A DNA stretch of 45,947 bases from Pseudomonadaceae bacterium. Its GTDB lineage: Bacteria > Pseudomonadota > Gammaproteobacteria > Pseudomonadales > Pseudomonadaceae. The translations under genes and the position numbers were made by a program. Below the pieces are notes generated by a model. It was not told the DNA's origin. It made no database searches and saw only the letters and a program-made list of their open reading frames with translations. Shown in pieces: positions 25,612 to 37,003 of this stretch (positions are counted from its first letter, which is position 1; every line of letters starts with the position of its first letter). The DNA lies in NCBI GenBank assembly GCA_030602315.1, contig JAUVZY010000022.1, positions 1-45,947 of the forward strand, written 5' to 3'.

Positions 25612-26181
25612 CACGGTGGGAAAGGCTGACGCCGTTGCCCACCCTACCGAGCCTGACCCCGTAGGGTGGATCGCGCCTCACCGATCCACCGACCGGCCCG
25701 CAAGGGCCGGCCTGGGCCAATGCCGCCCCCACGGTGGGAAAGGCTGACGCCGTTTCCCACCCTACCGAGTTACCCCCGTAGGGTGGATCGCGCCTCACCG
25801 ATCCACCGACGGCCCGCAAGGGCCAGCCTGGGCCACGTCGAGACCCACGGCGGGAAAGGCTGACGCCATTTCCCACCCTACCGAGCCCCACCCCCGTAGG
25901 GTGGATCGCGCCTTACCGATCCACCAACCGGCCCAATAGGGCCGGCCTGGGCCACGTCGAGCCCCACGGCGGGAAAGGCTGACGCCGTTTCCCACCCTAC
26001 CGAGCCTCACCCCCGTAGGGTGGAGCCTCACCGATCCACCGACCGGCCCGCAAGGGCCGGCCTGGGCCACGTCGAGCACCACGGTGGGAAGGGCTGACGC
26101 CCTTTCCCACCCTACCGAGCCTCACCCCCGTAGGGTGGATCGTGCCTCACCGATCCACCAACCGGCCCGCAAGGGCCGGCC
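25612..26181 (+). repeat. Five-unit tandem palindrome array between convergent operons
   Basis: Units start at ACGG(T/C)GGGAA in 25613, 25731, 25847, 25966 and 26081 (spacing 115-119). Each has three hairpins: GGTGGGAAAGGCTGACGCC...TTTCCCACC, GTAGGGTGGATC-GCGCCTCACC-GATCCACC, and GGCCCGCAAGGGCC. The GGATC/GATCC inner stem is used only in this array. It fills the whole gap between the riboswitch-3 operon and the 3' end of the rnf operon and may act as a transcription end zone. No gene is present. Confidence 0.92.
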
Positions 26182-26193
26182 GGCGGCGTGGGC

Positions 26194-26589
26194 TCAGTGC
26201 TGGTGGCCTTCGCCGCCGCAGCTGTGTTCGTCGTGCGGCAGGCCCTCGGGCAGGGTGCCGGCGAGGTAGCCTTTCACCGCCTTCGCCGGGTCGGGTTCGC
26301 CGGTGGTGACGAGGCTCACCCCGCGCTCGCCAAGACGGCGGATGACGCCGTCGCCGGCGCTGGCGGCGATGGCGACATCCACGCTGTGCAGCGGGTGGCG
26401 TTCGGGAAAGTCGCAGACGTGCCATTCGTGCAGGCAGGCGTGTTCGGCCAGTTCGAGGGCGTAGGCGAACTCGGGGGCCTCATCCGGCCAGACGTCGAAC
26501 ACCTGCCAGCGGTGGGCGCGGCCGGCGTGGCCGGCCACTTTACCTTCGCGGTCGACGGCCACCGCGATCAATCGGCGGGCGTCGCTCAT
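26194..26589 (-). CDS. NifX/NifB-C-like dinitrogenase cofactor-biosynthesis protein
   Basis: A 131-residue single-domain protein of the NifX / NafY-C / NifB-C fold: RRLIAVAVDREGKVAGHAGRAHRWQVFDV (5-33) is the first strand-loop-strand with the conserved cofactor-loop His, and SVDVAIAASAGDGVIRRLGERGVSLVTTGEPDPAKAV covers the second half. Such proteins carry NifB-co or the iron-molybdenum cofactor. The C-terminal tail HDEHSCGGEGHQH is rich in His and Cys and could bind metal. Its start overlaps the nafY stop, making it the last gene of the rnf operon. It differs from canonical NifX in its short length after the domain and its tail; the proper gene name is uncertain. Confidence 0.82.
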   Translation of the reverse strand: MSDARRLIAVAVDREGKVAGHAGRAHRWQVFDVWPDEAPEFAYALELAEHACLHEWHVCDFPERHPLHSVDVAIAASAGDGVIRRLGERGVSLVTTGEPDPAKAVKGYLAGTLPEGLPHDEHSCGGEGHQH

Positions 26590-27323
26590 GCGCTGGCCGC
26601 CTCGCGTTCGTCGTCGCTCAGGGCGAAGCGCACGCGCTCTTCCGGGGCCATGCCGAGGATCTTGGCCAGCCACGGCGGCGGCGAGCCAGTCATCACCTGC
26701 TGCAGGTCGGCGAGGATCTCGCGCGCCTGGCCGCCCTGGATCTTCTTGATCGGGTAGATGCCGGCACGCACCACCTTGGCCGCGGCCGGGCCGCCCACCG
26801 AGACCACGTAGAGCACCTGGCAGTCGTCGATCAGCTCGACGCGAAAGGCGTTCTTGTCCTCGGCGAAATCGGCATCCATCGCCGAGCGCACGTCGACCAG
26901 GTGGATCGCCTCGGCGCTGACCTGGTAGACCAGAAAGCGCAGGCAGGAGCCGAAGTGGCCGTCCAGCGTCTCGCCGGTGTTGGAGGCAACGGCCACGCGG
27001 ATCGAGCGCTCGGGCAGCGCGTCGAGCTTCACCGGCTGCGGCAGGTTCTGGCCTTCGCTCTCGCCCCAGAGGATGCGCACGGCTTCCTTGAGCGCCGGCA
27101 GGCCGATGCCGATGTCCTCGCCGTCTTCCTCGCCGTCGGTGCTGGCAAAGCCGGTCTTGAGGTCGGTGACGGTGACGGTCTGCAGGCTTTCTTCGGTCAG
27201 CGGCCCCTTGATGCGCTGCTGCAGCATGTCCAGTAGCTGCGCCAGGCTGATGCCGGGCAGCGCGCGGGCGGCGAGGGCGATCCGCAGGGCGGTTTCGCGG
27301 CTCAGGTTCTCGGGTTTGTCCAT
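26586..27323 (-). CDS. nafY: Nitrogenase gamma protein / cofactor carrier NafY
   Basis: A 245-residue protein with an N-terminal helical domain that docks apo-dinitrogenase (about 1-95: LSRETALRIALAARALPGISLAQLLDML) and a C-terminal NifX-like cofactor domain (about 105-225). The cofactor-binding loop DGHFGSC has H123, matching the essential His of Azotobacter NafY, which is of nearly the same length (243). It stabilises cofactor-less NifDK and delivers FeMo-co. The gene follows rnfH by 18 nt and overlaps the NifX-like gene, so it should be expressed with rnf from the NifA-dependent rnfA promoter. In Azotobacter nafY also lies beside rnf. Confidence 0.92.
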   Translation of the reverse strand: MDKPENLSRETALRIALAARALPGISLAQLLDMLQQRIKGPLTEESLQTVTVTDLKTGFASTDGEEDGEDIGIGLPALKEAVRILWGESEGQNLPQPVKLDALPERSIRVAVASNTGETLDGHFGSCLRFLVYQVSAEAIHLVDVRSAMDADFAEDKNAFRVELIDDCQVLYVVSVGGPAAAKVVRAGIYPIKKIQGGQAREILADLQQVMTGSPPPWLAKILGMAPEERVRFALSDDEREAASA

Positions 27324-27341
27324 CAGCGGCCTCCTCGGCGA

Positions 27342-27605
27342 TCAATCGTCGTCATCATCGTCGTCGTCATCCAGCACCTTGGTGATGCGCTGGTAGATCT
27401 CCACCCGGTCGCCTTCCTTGAGCAAGCTGTCGAGTTTGACGAACTTGCCGAAGATGCCGACCTTCTGCTTTTCCAGGTCGATGTCGGGGCAGTAGCGCAG
27501 CACGCCGGACTGCTCGATGGCCTGCGCCACGCTGGCCCCTTCCTCGACCCGGCAACTGAGCAGCAACGGCTGCTGGGGCGAGGCGTACACCACCGATACT
27601 TTCAT
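27342..27605 (-). CDS. rnfH: RnfH family ubiquitin-like protein
   Basis: An 87-residue beta-grasp protein of the RnfH/UPF0125 family: [29 protein letters not shown] (2-30) and the diagnostic [24 protein letters not shown] (49-72). Its role in the Rnf complex is unknown; in Azotobacter it is part of the nitrogen-fixation rnf1 operon. It ends in a run of nine Asp (79-87) coded by a mix of GAC and GAT, which is unusual and may be a slippage-prone tract. It lies 14 nt after rnfE. Confidence 0.93.
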   Translation of the reverse strand: MKVSVVYASPQQPLLLSCRVEEGASVAQAIEQSGVLRYCPDIDLEKQKVGIFGKFVKLDSLLKEGDRVEIYQRITKVLDDDDDDDDD

Positions 27606-27619
27606 CGCGCGCCCTCCGC

Positions 27620-28306
27620 TCACTGCAACACCACCAGCTCGCCGTGGCTGGCCTGACGGCGCTCGGCACGCTTGCGGTCGACGATGCGTTTGAAGGCCAG
27701 CAGAAAGCCCAGCACGATGAATGCGCCGGGCGGCAGGATGGCCAGCAGGATGCCCTGGAAATCCGGCAGCACGGTCAGCTCCAGCCAGTGGAAGTGCTCG
27801 CCCAGCAGCAGCGAGGCGCCCGAAAACAGCGTGCCGCTGCCGAGGATCTCGCGCACCCCGCCGATCACGATCAGCACCCAGGTGAAGCCGATGCCCATGC
27901 CCAGGCCGTCGATCATCGAGGGCAGCACCGGGTTCTTGCTGCAGAAGGATTCGGCGCGGCCGAGCACCGCGCAGTTGGTGACGATCAGCGCGATGAACAG
28001 GCCGAGCACCTTGTACATCTCGTGCATCCAGGCGTTCATCGCCATGTCGATCAGGGTCACCACGCCGGCGATGATGCCGATCATCAAGGGGTTTCTCACC
28101 GCCGGGGAGATGGTGTGGCGCAGCGAGGAGATGATCGCGTTGGTGATGATCAGCACCAAGGTGGTGGCCAGGCCCATGCCCAGGCCGTTGGTGGCGGTGG
28201 TGGTCACGGCGAGCGCCGGACACAGCGCCAGCAGCTGGACCAGGGCGACGTTGTAGTTCCACAGCGCGTCGGTGAAATAGCTCCAGGGCGATTTCGCTTC
28301 GCTCAT
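27620..28306 (-). CDS. rnfE: Rnf complex membrane subunit RnfE
   Basis: A 228-residue integral membrane protein, paralogous to RnfA and NqrD. It has six hydrophobic segments; [24 protein letters not shown] (22-45) and the mirror motif [15 protein letters not shown] (about 107-121) hold the conserved Cys pair that binds the intramembrane [2Fe-2S] cluster with RnfA. It is part of the ion-motive electron-transport complex that reduces ferredoxin or flavodoxin for nitrogenase. The start overlaps the rnfG stop (ATGA). Confidence 0.95.
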   Translation of the reverse strand: MSEAKSPWSYFTDALWNYNVALVQLLALCPALAVTTTATNGLGMGLATTLVLIITNAIISSLRHTISPAVRNPLMIGIIAGVVTLIDMAMNAWMHEMYKVLGLFIALIVTNCAVLGRAESFCSKNPVLPSMIDGLGMGIGFTWVLIVIGGVREILGSGTLFSGASLLLGEHFHWLELTVLPDFQGILLAILPPGAFIVLGFLLAFKRIVDRKRAERRQASHGELVVLQ

Positions 28307-28992
28307 GGCTGCTGCTCCTGTGATGAGGCGCCGCCGGCCTGGCGGGCGTGGAAATCGAGGGCCTGCAGGACGCCCTTGACGATGGCGCGCGGGGTGATGG
28401 TGGCGCCGGCGAACTGGTCGAACTGGCCGCCGTCCTTCTTCACCGCCCACTGCGCGCGGGCGGTGTTGGCCAGCGACAGGCCGTCGAAGTCCTTGATCCA
28501 GTCGCTGCGGCTGATTTCGATCTTGTCCGCCAGCCCCGGGGTTTCCTTGTGCGAGAGCACGCGCACGCCGAGGATGCGGCCCTGGGTGTCGATGGCGATG
28601 AACAGGTTGATCGGCCCGCCGTAGCCCACCGGGCTGACCTGAAAGGCGATGGCGCTGAGCTGGCCGTTGCGCCGCGCCGGGTAGATCTGCAGGCGGCCGA
28701 GCTCGGCGTCGTCGATCGTTTCGGCCTCGGCCAGCGGGCTGTTGTCGTACAGCGCATCGGGCAGCACCTGGCGCAGCACGGCCATGCGGTCCTGCAGCTC
28801 GGCGTGGGCGATCTGCTCGTGGGTCGCCTGGTGGCCGAGCAGCAGCGACAGGGCCACCAGCGCGCAGACCAGCCCGAGCGACGCCGCCTGGTATTCGATG
28901 CGGGTGCGCCAGCGCGCCAGCCGCGAGGGCTGCGCCGCGGCCGCGGCGGGCGTTTCCGGCAGCTCGGCCGGGGCGCTCGTCAGGTCGTTCAT
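28303..28992 (-). CDS. rnfG: Rnf complex flavoprotein subunit RnfG
   Basis: A 229-residue subunit with one N-terminal membrane anchor (about 37-55) and a periplasmic FMN-binding domain. The covalent FMN attachment motif (S/A)GATxT appears as FAGATITP (about 191-198), with the Thr as attachment residue. [11 protein letters not shown] (146-156) is the other family signature. It passes electrons in the Rnf pathway between RnfB/E-A and RnfD/C. The N-terminal 30 residues are Ala/Pro-rich and cytoplasmic. It overlaps both rnfD and rnfE by four bases. Confidence 0.95.
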   Translation of the reverse strand: MNDLTSAPAELPETPAAAAAQPSRLARWRTRIEYQAASLGLVCALVALSLLLGHQATHEQIAHAELQDRMAVLRQVLPDALYDNSPLAEAETIDDAELGRLQIYPARRNGQLSAIAFQVSPVGYGGPINLFIAIDTQGRILGVRVLSHKETPGLADKIEISRSDWIKDFDGLSLANTARAQWAVKKDGGQFDQFAGATITPRAIVKGVLQALDFHARQAGGASSQEQQP

Positions 28993-30086
28993 ACCTTGTC
29001 CACCTCCTTCACCTGGGCGGTCCACTTGGCCGGCACCAGCGGATTGCCGCGCCCGTTGCGGCCATAGGCGCGCGGCCGCCAGTAGCGGTCGATCAACGGC
29101 GTCAGGGCATTCATGAACAGCACGGCGAAGGCCACGCCCTCGGGGAAGCTGCCCCAGCTGCGGATGACGAAGGCCACCGCGCCGCAGCCCAGGCCAAACA
29201 GCAGCCGGCCGCCGCGGGTGATCGGCGAGGTGACCGGGTCGGTGGCGATGAAGAAGGCGCCCAGGAGCAGCCCGCCGGACAGCCAGTGGAACAGCCCGCT
29301 GGGGTAGCGGCCGGGGTTGACCTGCTGGGCCACCAGCGCCAGCACCAGCACGGTCGCCAGCATGGCCAGCGGAATTTCCCAGTGGATGATGCGCAGCGCC
29401 AACAGCCACAGCCCGCCGAGCAGGATCAAAAGCTCGGCGGTTTCCCCGAGGCTGCCGGGGGTGCGGCCGAGGAAAGCGTCGAGCCAGGAGAACTCGGCGA
29501 GGATCTCCGGCACCGCGCGGCTCAGGGTCAGTTCGGTCTGCAGATGGCCGAGCGCGGTGGCGCCGGTCAGCCCGTCGGCCAGCGGGGCGCCGGCGAAGGT
29601 GATCGCCAGGCCCTCGAAGAAGTCCGGGGCCGCGGCCGAGCCGAGCGGATTGGGCAGCGCCCAGGTGGTCATCTGCAGCGGGAAGGCGATCAGCAGGGCG
29701 ACCCGCGCCAGCATCGCCGGGTTGAAGATGTTCTGCCCGACGCCGCCGTAGAGGTGCTTGCCGATGCCGATGGCGAAGGCGGCCCCGCCCACGGCGATCC
29801 ACCACGGCGCCCACGGCGGCAGCGAGAGGGCGAGCAGCCAGCCGGTGAGCAGCGCGCTGCCGTCGAGCAGGCGGCGCTGCGGGTGGCCGTTGAGGTACAG
29901 GCACAGCGCCTCGGTGGCCAGCGCGCTGGCGCAGGTCAGAAGCCACAGGTTGATCGCCGGCCAGCCGAACAGGTACAGGCCCCAGGCAGTGGCCGGCGTC
30001 AGCGCCAGGCACACGTGCAGCATGATGCGGTCGACGCTGGAGCGGTCATGGGCGAACGGCCCGCCCACCACGCTTTGCAGACTCAT
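28989..30086 (-). CDS. rnfD: Rnf complex membrane flavoprotein subunit RnfD
   Basis: A 365-residue membrane protein of the NqrB/RnfD family with about nine hydrophobic segments. The loop LTGATALG (about 173-180) corresponds to the SGAT(T) site where FMN is bound covalently through Thr. [12 protein letters not shown] and [22 protein letters not shown] are strong family blocks. It works with RnfG in transmembrane electron flow coupled to ion movement. It overlaps rnfC and rnfG by four bases each. Confidence 0.95.
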   Translation of the reverse strand: MSLQSVVGGPFAHDRSSVDRIMLHVCLALTPATAWGLYLFGWPAINLWLLTCASALATEALCLYLNGHPQRRLLDGSALLTGWLLALSLPPWAPWWIAVGGAAFAIGIGKHLYGGVGQNIFNPAMLARVALLIAFPLQMTTWALPNPLGSAAAPDFFEGLAITFAGAPLADGLTGATALGHLQTELTLSRAVPEILAEFSWLDAFLGRTPGSLGETAELLILLGGLWLLALRIIHWEIPLAMLATVLVLALVAQQVNPGRYPSGLFHWLSGGLLLGAFFIATDPVTSPITRGGRLLFGLGCGAVAFVIRSWGSFPEGVAFAVLFMNALTPLIDRYWRPRAYGRNGRGNPLVPAKWTAQVKEVDKV

Positions 30087-31543
30087 GATTCCACCTCGTC
30101 GGCCGGCTTGGCCGCCTTGCGTTTCTTCGCCGCCTTGGCTGCGGCCTTGGCGGCTTCCTCCTCGGCCAGGCGCGCGGCGCGGGCCTCGGTCATCTGCTTG
30201 ATGTGCTCCATCTTGCGGCTGGCGCTGCGGCGCTCGTCGGCCTTGCCGGTGGCGTACTGGAAGTAGCGCACCAGCGGGATATGCGAGGGGCAGACGTAGG
30301 AGCAGCAGCCGCAGAGGATGCAGTCGCGCAGGCCGGCCTGCATGGCGCCGTCGAGGTCTTCGGCGCGGGTGTGCGCGGCCATCTCCAGCGGGGTCAGGCC
30401 CATCGGGCAGGCGTCCACGCAGCGCGCGCAGCGGATGCACGGCGAGGCCTCGGCGCGCGGCAGTTCGTGGGCATCCAGCGCCAACAGGCCGGTGGCGCCC
30501 TTGATCACCGGCACCTCGTAGGAGGGCAGCACGGTGCCCATCATCGGCCCGCCCATGATCAGCTGACGCGGCGTCTTGCTGAGCCCGCCGCAGGCGTCGA
30601 ACAGCGCCTGGATCGGCGTGCCGATCAGCGCCTCGACATTGCGCGGGTTAGTGACGCAGCTGCCGGCCACGGTAACCACCCGCGAGATCAGCGGGCGGCC
30701 GTGACGCAGCGCCTGCTGGATGGCGTAGACGGTGCCGACGTTGTGCACCAGCACGCCGACGTCGGTGCTGCGCCCGCCGGCCGGCACTTCGCGGCCGGTG
30801 ACTTCGCGGATCAGCTGCTTGGCCGAGCCCATCGGATACAGCGCCGGCACCGCCACCACCTCGATGGCGCCGTACGGTTCGGCGGCGGCGCGCATGGCGG
30901 CCAGCGCGGCGGGCTTGTTGTCCTCGATGGCGATGACGATCGAATAGGCGCGCAGGATGTGCTGGATCAGCCGCGCGCCATCGACCACCGCTTCGGCGCG
31001 CTCGCGCATCAGGCGGTCGTCGCAGGTCAGGTAGGGCTCGCATTCGCTGCCGTTGACCAGCACGGTCTTGATCTCGTGGCGGGTGCCCTGCTTGAGCTTG
31101 ACCGCCGCCGGAAAGATCGCCCCTCCCAGGCCCACCACCCCGGCGGCGGCGACGCGGTTGGCGAGCTCGGTCGGCGCCACGGCGAAGGGGTCGGCGGGGG
31201 CGTCGAGGTCGATCCAGCGCTCGTCGCCGTCCACCTCCAGCACGTAGCCGTTGACCGTCAGCCCCGAGGGGTGCGGCGCCGGGATCGGCCCCAGGTCGAG
31301 GATGCGCCCGGAGGTCGGCGCGTGGATCGGCGCCGAGACTTCCGACGGCGAGGCGGCGAGCAGCTCGCCCTTGAGCACCCGGTCACCGGGGCGCACCAGC
31401 GGCAGGGCCTCGGCCCCGGCGTGCTGGCGCAGCGGCAGGAACAGCCGCGGGGCCAGCGGCAGCGGCGCGATGCTGAGCGCCGCCGAGCGGTCCTTGTGGC
31501 CTGCGGGGTGGATACCGCCGGAGATGCGGGCGAGATTGAACAT
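30083..31543 (-). CDS. rnfC: Rnf complex NADH-binding iron-sulfur subunit RnfC
   Basis: A 486-residue peripheral subunit. N-terminal barrel-sandwich domain (HAPTSGRI around 74); NADH/FMN-binding Rossmann-like part (GVVGLGGAIFPAAVKL 138-153, NGSECEPYLTCDD) as in Complex I NuoF; SLBB domain; then two [4Fe-4S] motifs CIRCARCVDACP (about 378-389) and CILCGCCSYVCP (about 417-428). The last 50 residues are a charged Ala/Lys/Glu helix. It takes electrons from NADH, or in this physiological direction feeds the membrane complex that drives ferredoxin reduction for nitrogenase. It is 486 residues, shorter than enterobacterial RnfC, which carries a long Ala-rich tail. Confidence 0.95.
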   Translation of the reverse strand: MFNLARISGGIHPAGHKDRSAALSIAPLPLAPRLFLPLRQHAGAEALPLVRPGDRVLKGELLAASPSEVSAPIHAPTSGRILDLGPIPAPHPSGLTVNGYVLEVDGDERWIDLDAPADPFAVAPTELANRVAAAGVVGLGGAIFPAAVKLKQGTRHEIKTVLVNGSECEPYLTCDDRLMRERAEAVVDGARLIQHILRAYSIVIAIEDNKPAALAAMRAAAEPYGAIEVVAVPALYPMGSAKQLIREVTGREVPAGGRSTDVGVLVHNVGTVYAIQQALRHGRPLISRVVTVAGSCVTNPRNVEALIGTPIQALFDACGGLSKTPRQLIMGGPMMGTVLPSYEVPVIKGATGLLALDAHELPRAEASPCIRCARCVDACPMGLTPLEMAAHTRAEDLDGAMQAGLRDCILCGCCSYVCPSHIPLVRYFQYATGKADERRSASRKMEHIKQMTEARAARLAEEEAAKAAAKAAKKRKAAKPADEVES

Positions 31544-31560
31544 CGATGCGTCCTCGTGGC

Positions 31561-32085
31561 TCAGGCGGCCTGGGGCTTGGCCCAGCGCCAGGTGTCGAGC
31601 GTCTGCTCCTGCGGCGCCAGGGCGATGCAATCTTCCGGGCAGGCGTCGATGCACTTGCTGCAGCCGGTACAGGCGCTGCCCAGCACCAGGTGGATCTGTC
31701 CGCTGGCGCCGACGATGGCGTCGGTCGGGCAGGCCTTGAAGCAGCGCGTGCAGCCGGTGCATTCGGCGGCGTTGATCTGCGCCAGCTGCGGCGCGGCCAC
31801 CGAGTCCGAGTCCAGGGTCACGCCGAGCATGTCGGCCAGGGTCTCGGCCAGGCCCACGCCGCCGGGCGGGCAGCAGGTCACCGGCGCGCTGCCTTCGGCC
31901 AGCGCCGTGGCCGCCGCGCTGCAGCCGGGATAGCCGCACTGGCCGCACTGGCTGCCGGGCAACAGCGCCTCGATCTCCTTGATCAGCGGGTTCTCGTCGG
32001 TCACCGCGAAGAAGCGCGAGGCCAGCCCCAGGCCGGCGCCCAGCAGAATGCCCATCGCGGCCAGCGCCAGGATTGCAGTCAACAT
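31561..32085 (-). CDS. rnfB: Rnf complex ferredoxin-like subunit RnfB
   Basis: A 174-residue subunit with an N-terminal membrane helix (1-25), a [4Fe-4S] domain with CGQCGYPGC (47-55) and a downstream Cys pair in PVTCCPPGG, then two ferredoxin motifs CTGCTRCFKACP and CTGCSKCIDACP in the C-terminal half. It is the likely electron exit to soluble ferredoxin or flavodoxin that supplies nitrogenase. It lies 37 nt after rnfA and 17 nt before rnfC. Confidence 0.95.
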   Translation of the reverse strand: MLTAILALAAMGILLGAGLGLASRFFAVTDENPLIKEIEALLPGSQCGQCGYPGCSAAATALAEGSAPVTCCPPGGVGLAETLADMLGVTLDSDSVAAPQLAQINAAECTGCTRCFKACPTDAIVGASGQIHLVLGSACTGCSKCIDACPEDCIALAPQEQTLDTWRWAKPQAA

Positions 32086-32122
32086 GTCGTCCTCCTTGGC
32101 CGGCGCGTGCCGGCGCGGTTGT

Positions 32123-32695
32123 TCAGATCAGGCCGCTGAAGCCCATGAAGGTCATCGCCAGAAGGCCCGCGGTGACGAAGGCGATCGGCGGGCCGGAAAA
32201 CGCCGCCGGCACCGTGGCCAGCGCCAGGCGCTCGCGCAGGCCGGCGAAGATGATCATCACCAGGGAAAAACCCAGCGCCGCGCCGAGGCCGAACAGCGCG
32301 GCATGGCCGAGGCTGTGCTGGTCGCGCACGCTGATCAGAGGCACGCCGAGCACCGCGCAGTTGGTGGTGATCAACGGCAGGTAGATGCCGAGGGAGCGGT
32401 ACAGCGGTGGGCTGAGCTTGCGGATCGCCATCTCGATGAACTGCACCAGGCCGGCGATCACCAGAATGAAGGAGAGGATGCGCAGAAAGCCGATGCCCAG
32501 CGGCTGCAGCACCCAGTGCTCGAGCATCCAGCTGGCCACCGCGCCGAGCACCATCACCAGGGTGGTGGCGGCGCTCATGCCGATGGAGGGGTCGAGCTTG
32601 CCGGACACGCCCATGAACGGGCAGAGGCCGAGGAAGTAGACCAGCACCACGTTGTTGACCAGCACCGTGGCGATCAGAAACAGCACGTATTCCAT
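32123..32695 (-). CDS. rnfA: Rnf complex membrane subunit RnfA
   Basis: A 190-residue integral membrane protein with six hydrophobic segments, the first beginning [29 protein letters not shown]. The conserved Cys of FLGLCPFMG (25) and TNCAVLG (about 112) form, with RnfE, the intramembrane iron-sulfur site. It is the first gene of a nine-gene minus-strand operon (rnfABCDGEH-nafY-nifX-like). Transcription should start near 32755 from the sigma-54 promoter at 32766-32782. Confidence 0.95.
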   Translation of the reverse strand: MEYVLFLIATVLVNNVVLVYFLGLCPFMGVSGKLDPSIGMSAATTLVMVLGAVASWMLEHWVLQPLGIGFLRILSFILVIAGLVQFIEMAIRKLSPPLYRSLGIYLPLITTNCAVLGVPLISVRDQHSLGHAALFGLGAALGFSLVMIIFAGLRERLALATVPAAFSGPPIAFVTAGLLAMTFMGFSGLI

Positions 32696-32765
32696 AGCTG
32701 CCCACCCTGTCGAGGACCGTTCGGTGCGCCGTTGTCGGGCACCGCGCACGCTTTGAGGGGGTGGG

Positions 32766-32782
32766 TGCATCAAGCATGCCAT
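32766..32782 (-). promoter_or_regulatory. Sigma-54 promoter of the rnf operon
   Basis: On the minus strand TGGCAT-GCTTG-ATGCA has GG at 32780-32779 and GC at 32768-32767 with N10 between. It stands about 70 nt before rnfA. The nearest NifA site (32887-32902) is about 107 bp upstream, within normal activation distance. Confidence 0.8.
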
Positions 32783-32824
32783 GGCCGCGCGACCGCGCCG
32801 GGCGGCCGGCGAGCCCCGAAAATC

Positions 32825-32838
32825 TTGATCTGGATCAA
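32825..32838. promoter_or_regulatory. Anr/Fnr box between rnfA and nifL
   Basis: TTGATCTGGATCAA is a perfect match to the palindrome TTGAT-N4-ATCAA bound by Anr/Fnr proteins under low oxygen. It lies about 45 bp upstream of the rnfA -24 element and about 190 bp upstream of that of nifL. It could place an oxygen-controlled input on either operon, or help a weak sigma-70 promoter I cannot define. Confidence 0.8.
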
Positions 32839-32886
32839 TGGCTATGCCGAATTTTGCGCAGCCGGACGGCCGCCAGAGCCGGCATT

Positions 32887-32902
32887 TGTAGGGTTTGCGA
32901 CA
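32887..32902. promoter_or_regulatory. NifA upstream activator sequence 1 (rnf/nifL)
   Basis: TGT-AGGGTTTGCG-ACA, an exact TGT-N10-ACA. It is one of a pair in the divergent control region, 43 bp from the second. Confidence 0.8.
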
Positions 32903-32929
32903 GCGCCGCCGGCGCCCTGCCCGGCGCTT

Positions 32930-32945
32930 TGTGGGCTTTCGCACA
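32930..32945. promoter_or_regulatory. NifA upstream activator sequence 2 (rnf/nifL)
   Basis: TGT-GGGCTTTCGC-ACA, an exact TGT-N10-ACA, about 86 bp upstream of the nifL -24 element and about 150 bp from that of rnfA. It suggests that NifA activates its own operon as well as rnf. Confidence 0.8.
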
Positions 32946-33016
32946 GCGCGGCGCCGGCTGTGGGGACCGCGAGCGTGCGCCAGCGCGGATTAATCCCCCT
33001 TGCGCCGGCGAAATAA

Positions 33017-34681
<1,665 letters not shown>

Positions 34682-34699
34682 TCAGCGCAAGGGAAGCCC

Positions 34700-36271
<1,572 letters not shown>

Positions 36272-36304
36272 CGGGGCGGGCCCCGCGGTCTGCCGCAAGC
36301 ACGC

Positions 36305-36412
36305 GTAGGGTGGACAACCGCGTGGCGTTGTCCACCTCTGCCTGCCGGCTCAACCGCCCGTGCGGCCGCGCACAACAGCCGGTGGGCAAGGCTGCGCCGT
36401 TGCCCACCCTAC
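36305..36412 (+). repeat. Two GTAGGGTGG-type palindromes after nifA
   Basis: Hairpins at 36305-36336 (GTAGGGTGGACAA...TTGTCCACC) and 36381-36412 (GGTGGGCAA...TTGCCCACCCTAC), in opposite orientations as in the pair at 4588/4733. They begin 34 nt after the nifA stop and may end or stabilise its message. Confidence 0.8.
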
Positions 36413-36454
36413 GGGCTGCGGTATGAGTGCGAGTTGCCGAGCGCTTTCCCTGCG

Positions 36455-36711
36455 GCGGGCGACAGGTTTCGCCTTGCACGGCGAGTCACTTTCTTGTTGC
36501 TTGCCCAACAAGAAAGTAACCAAAGAAGAAGGGCACCCGACATCCGGGTCTGGCTGCTGCGCAGCCAGACTCCCCTCCCTCCGGTGCCGCTCCGGGGGTC
36601 GGTCTGAAGGGACCTCCCTGTCCCTTCATCCCTCGCTCGGCGTCCCTGCCTCGCGCCCCCCCCTGCGCAACACCTCCGCTCGGCCTCCTGAACGGGATTT
36701 GGCGTCCGTGC
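36455..36711 (-). repeat. Dispersed ~265-bp intergenic element, copy C (inverted)
   Basis: The reverse complement follows copies A and B from GCACGGACG through GGAGGCCGAGCGGAGGTG, CGCCGAGCGAGGGATGAAGG, CTTCAGACCGACCCCCGGAG and CCCGGATGTCGGG to GCCGTGCAAGGCG. Its terminal hairpin is ACTTTCTTGTTG/CAACAAGAAAGT (36488-36499 with 36506-36517), a perfect 12-bp stem with a different sequence from copy B. Copy C lies between nifA and the nifB control region. Confidence 0.82.
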
Positions 36712-36769
36712 ATTCGATCACCCATTCAAGGAAGGCACCGTCAAACGCTTGGAAAGCAGTGCGATTTTC

Positions 36770-36801
36770 GTAGGGTGGGAAACGGCGCAGCCTTTCCCAC
36801 C
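36770..36801 (+). repeat. GTAGGGTGG palindrome upstream of nifB
   Basis: GTAGGGTGGGAAAC-GGCGCAG-CCTTTCCCACC, the GGGAAA/TTTCCC subtype, identical in plan to the one at 5134. It stands 36 bp before the first NifA site of nifB. Confidence 0.75.
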
Positions 36802-36836
36802 GATTGAACCTCCCGAATACCCGCACAAAAAGTGTT

Positions 36837-36852
36837 TGTTGCTAACCCTACA
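36837..36852. promoter_or_regulatory. NifA upstream activator sequence 1 (nifB)
   Basis: TGT-TGCTAACCCT-ACA, an exact TGT-N10-ACA, 97 bp upstream of the nifB -24 element. Confidence 0.8.
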
Positions 36853-36879
36853 GTCCCCCGCCATTGGCTCCTCCGCGTT

Positions 36880-36895
36880 TGTCGGTAGACCAACA
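36880..36895. promoter_or_regulatory. NifA upstream activator sequence 2 (nifB)
   Basis: TGT-CGGTAGACCA-ACA, exactly 43 bp from the first site and 54 bp upstream of the -24 element. Confidence 0.8.
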
Positions 36896-36947
36896 AAACC
36901 GCCCGACCAGATCGCCATTTCCTTTCCTGATCAGTCACTTACAAATC

Positions 36948-36963
36948 AGGCACGGGCCTTGCT
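36948..36963 (+). promoter_or_regulatory. Sigma-54 promoter of nifB operon
   Basis: A-GGCAC-GGGCC-TTGCT, with GG at 36949-36950 and GC at 36961-36962; only the outer bases deviate from consensus. The start of transcription would be near 36974, 30 nt before the nifB ATG. Confidence 0.9.
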
Positions 36964-37003
36964 CCGTCACCTTCGAGCAGACTCTCTTACCGGAGACCCG
37001 AAC

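Noticed and set aside
25612..26181. Regularly spaced repeats suggesting a CRISPR array
   Set aside because: The whole ~117-bp unit is repeated, with no unique spacers, and units are internal hairpins; no cas genes are present.
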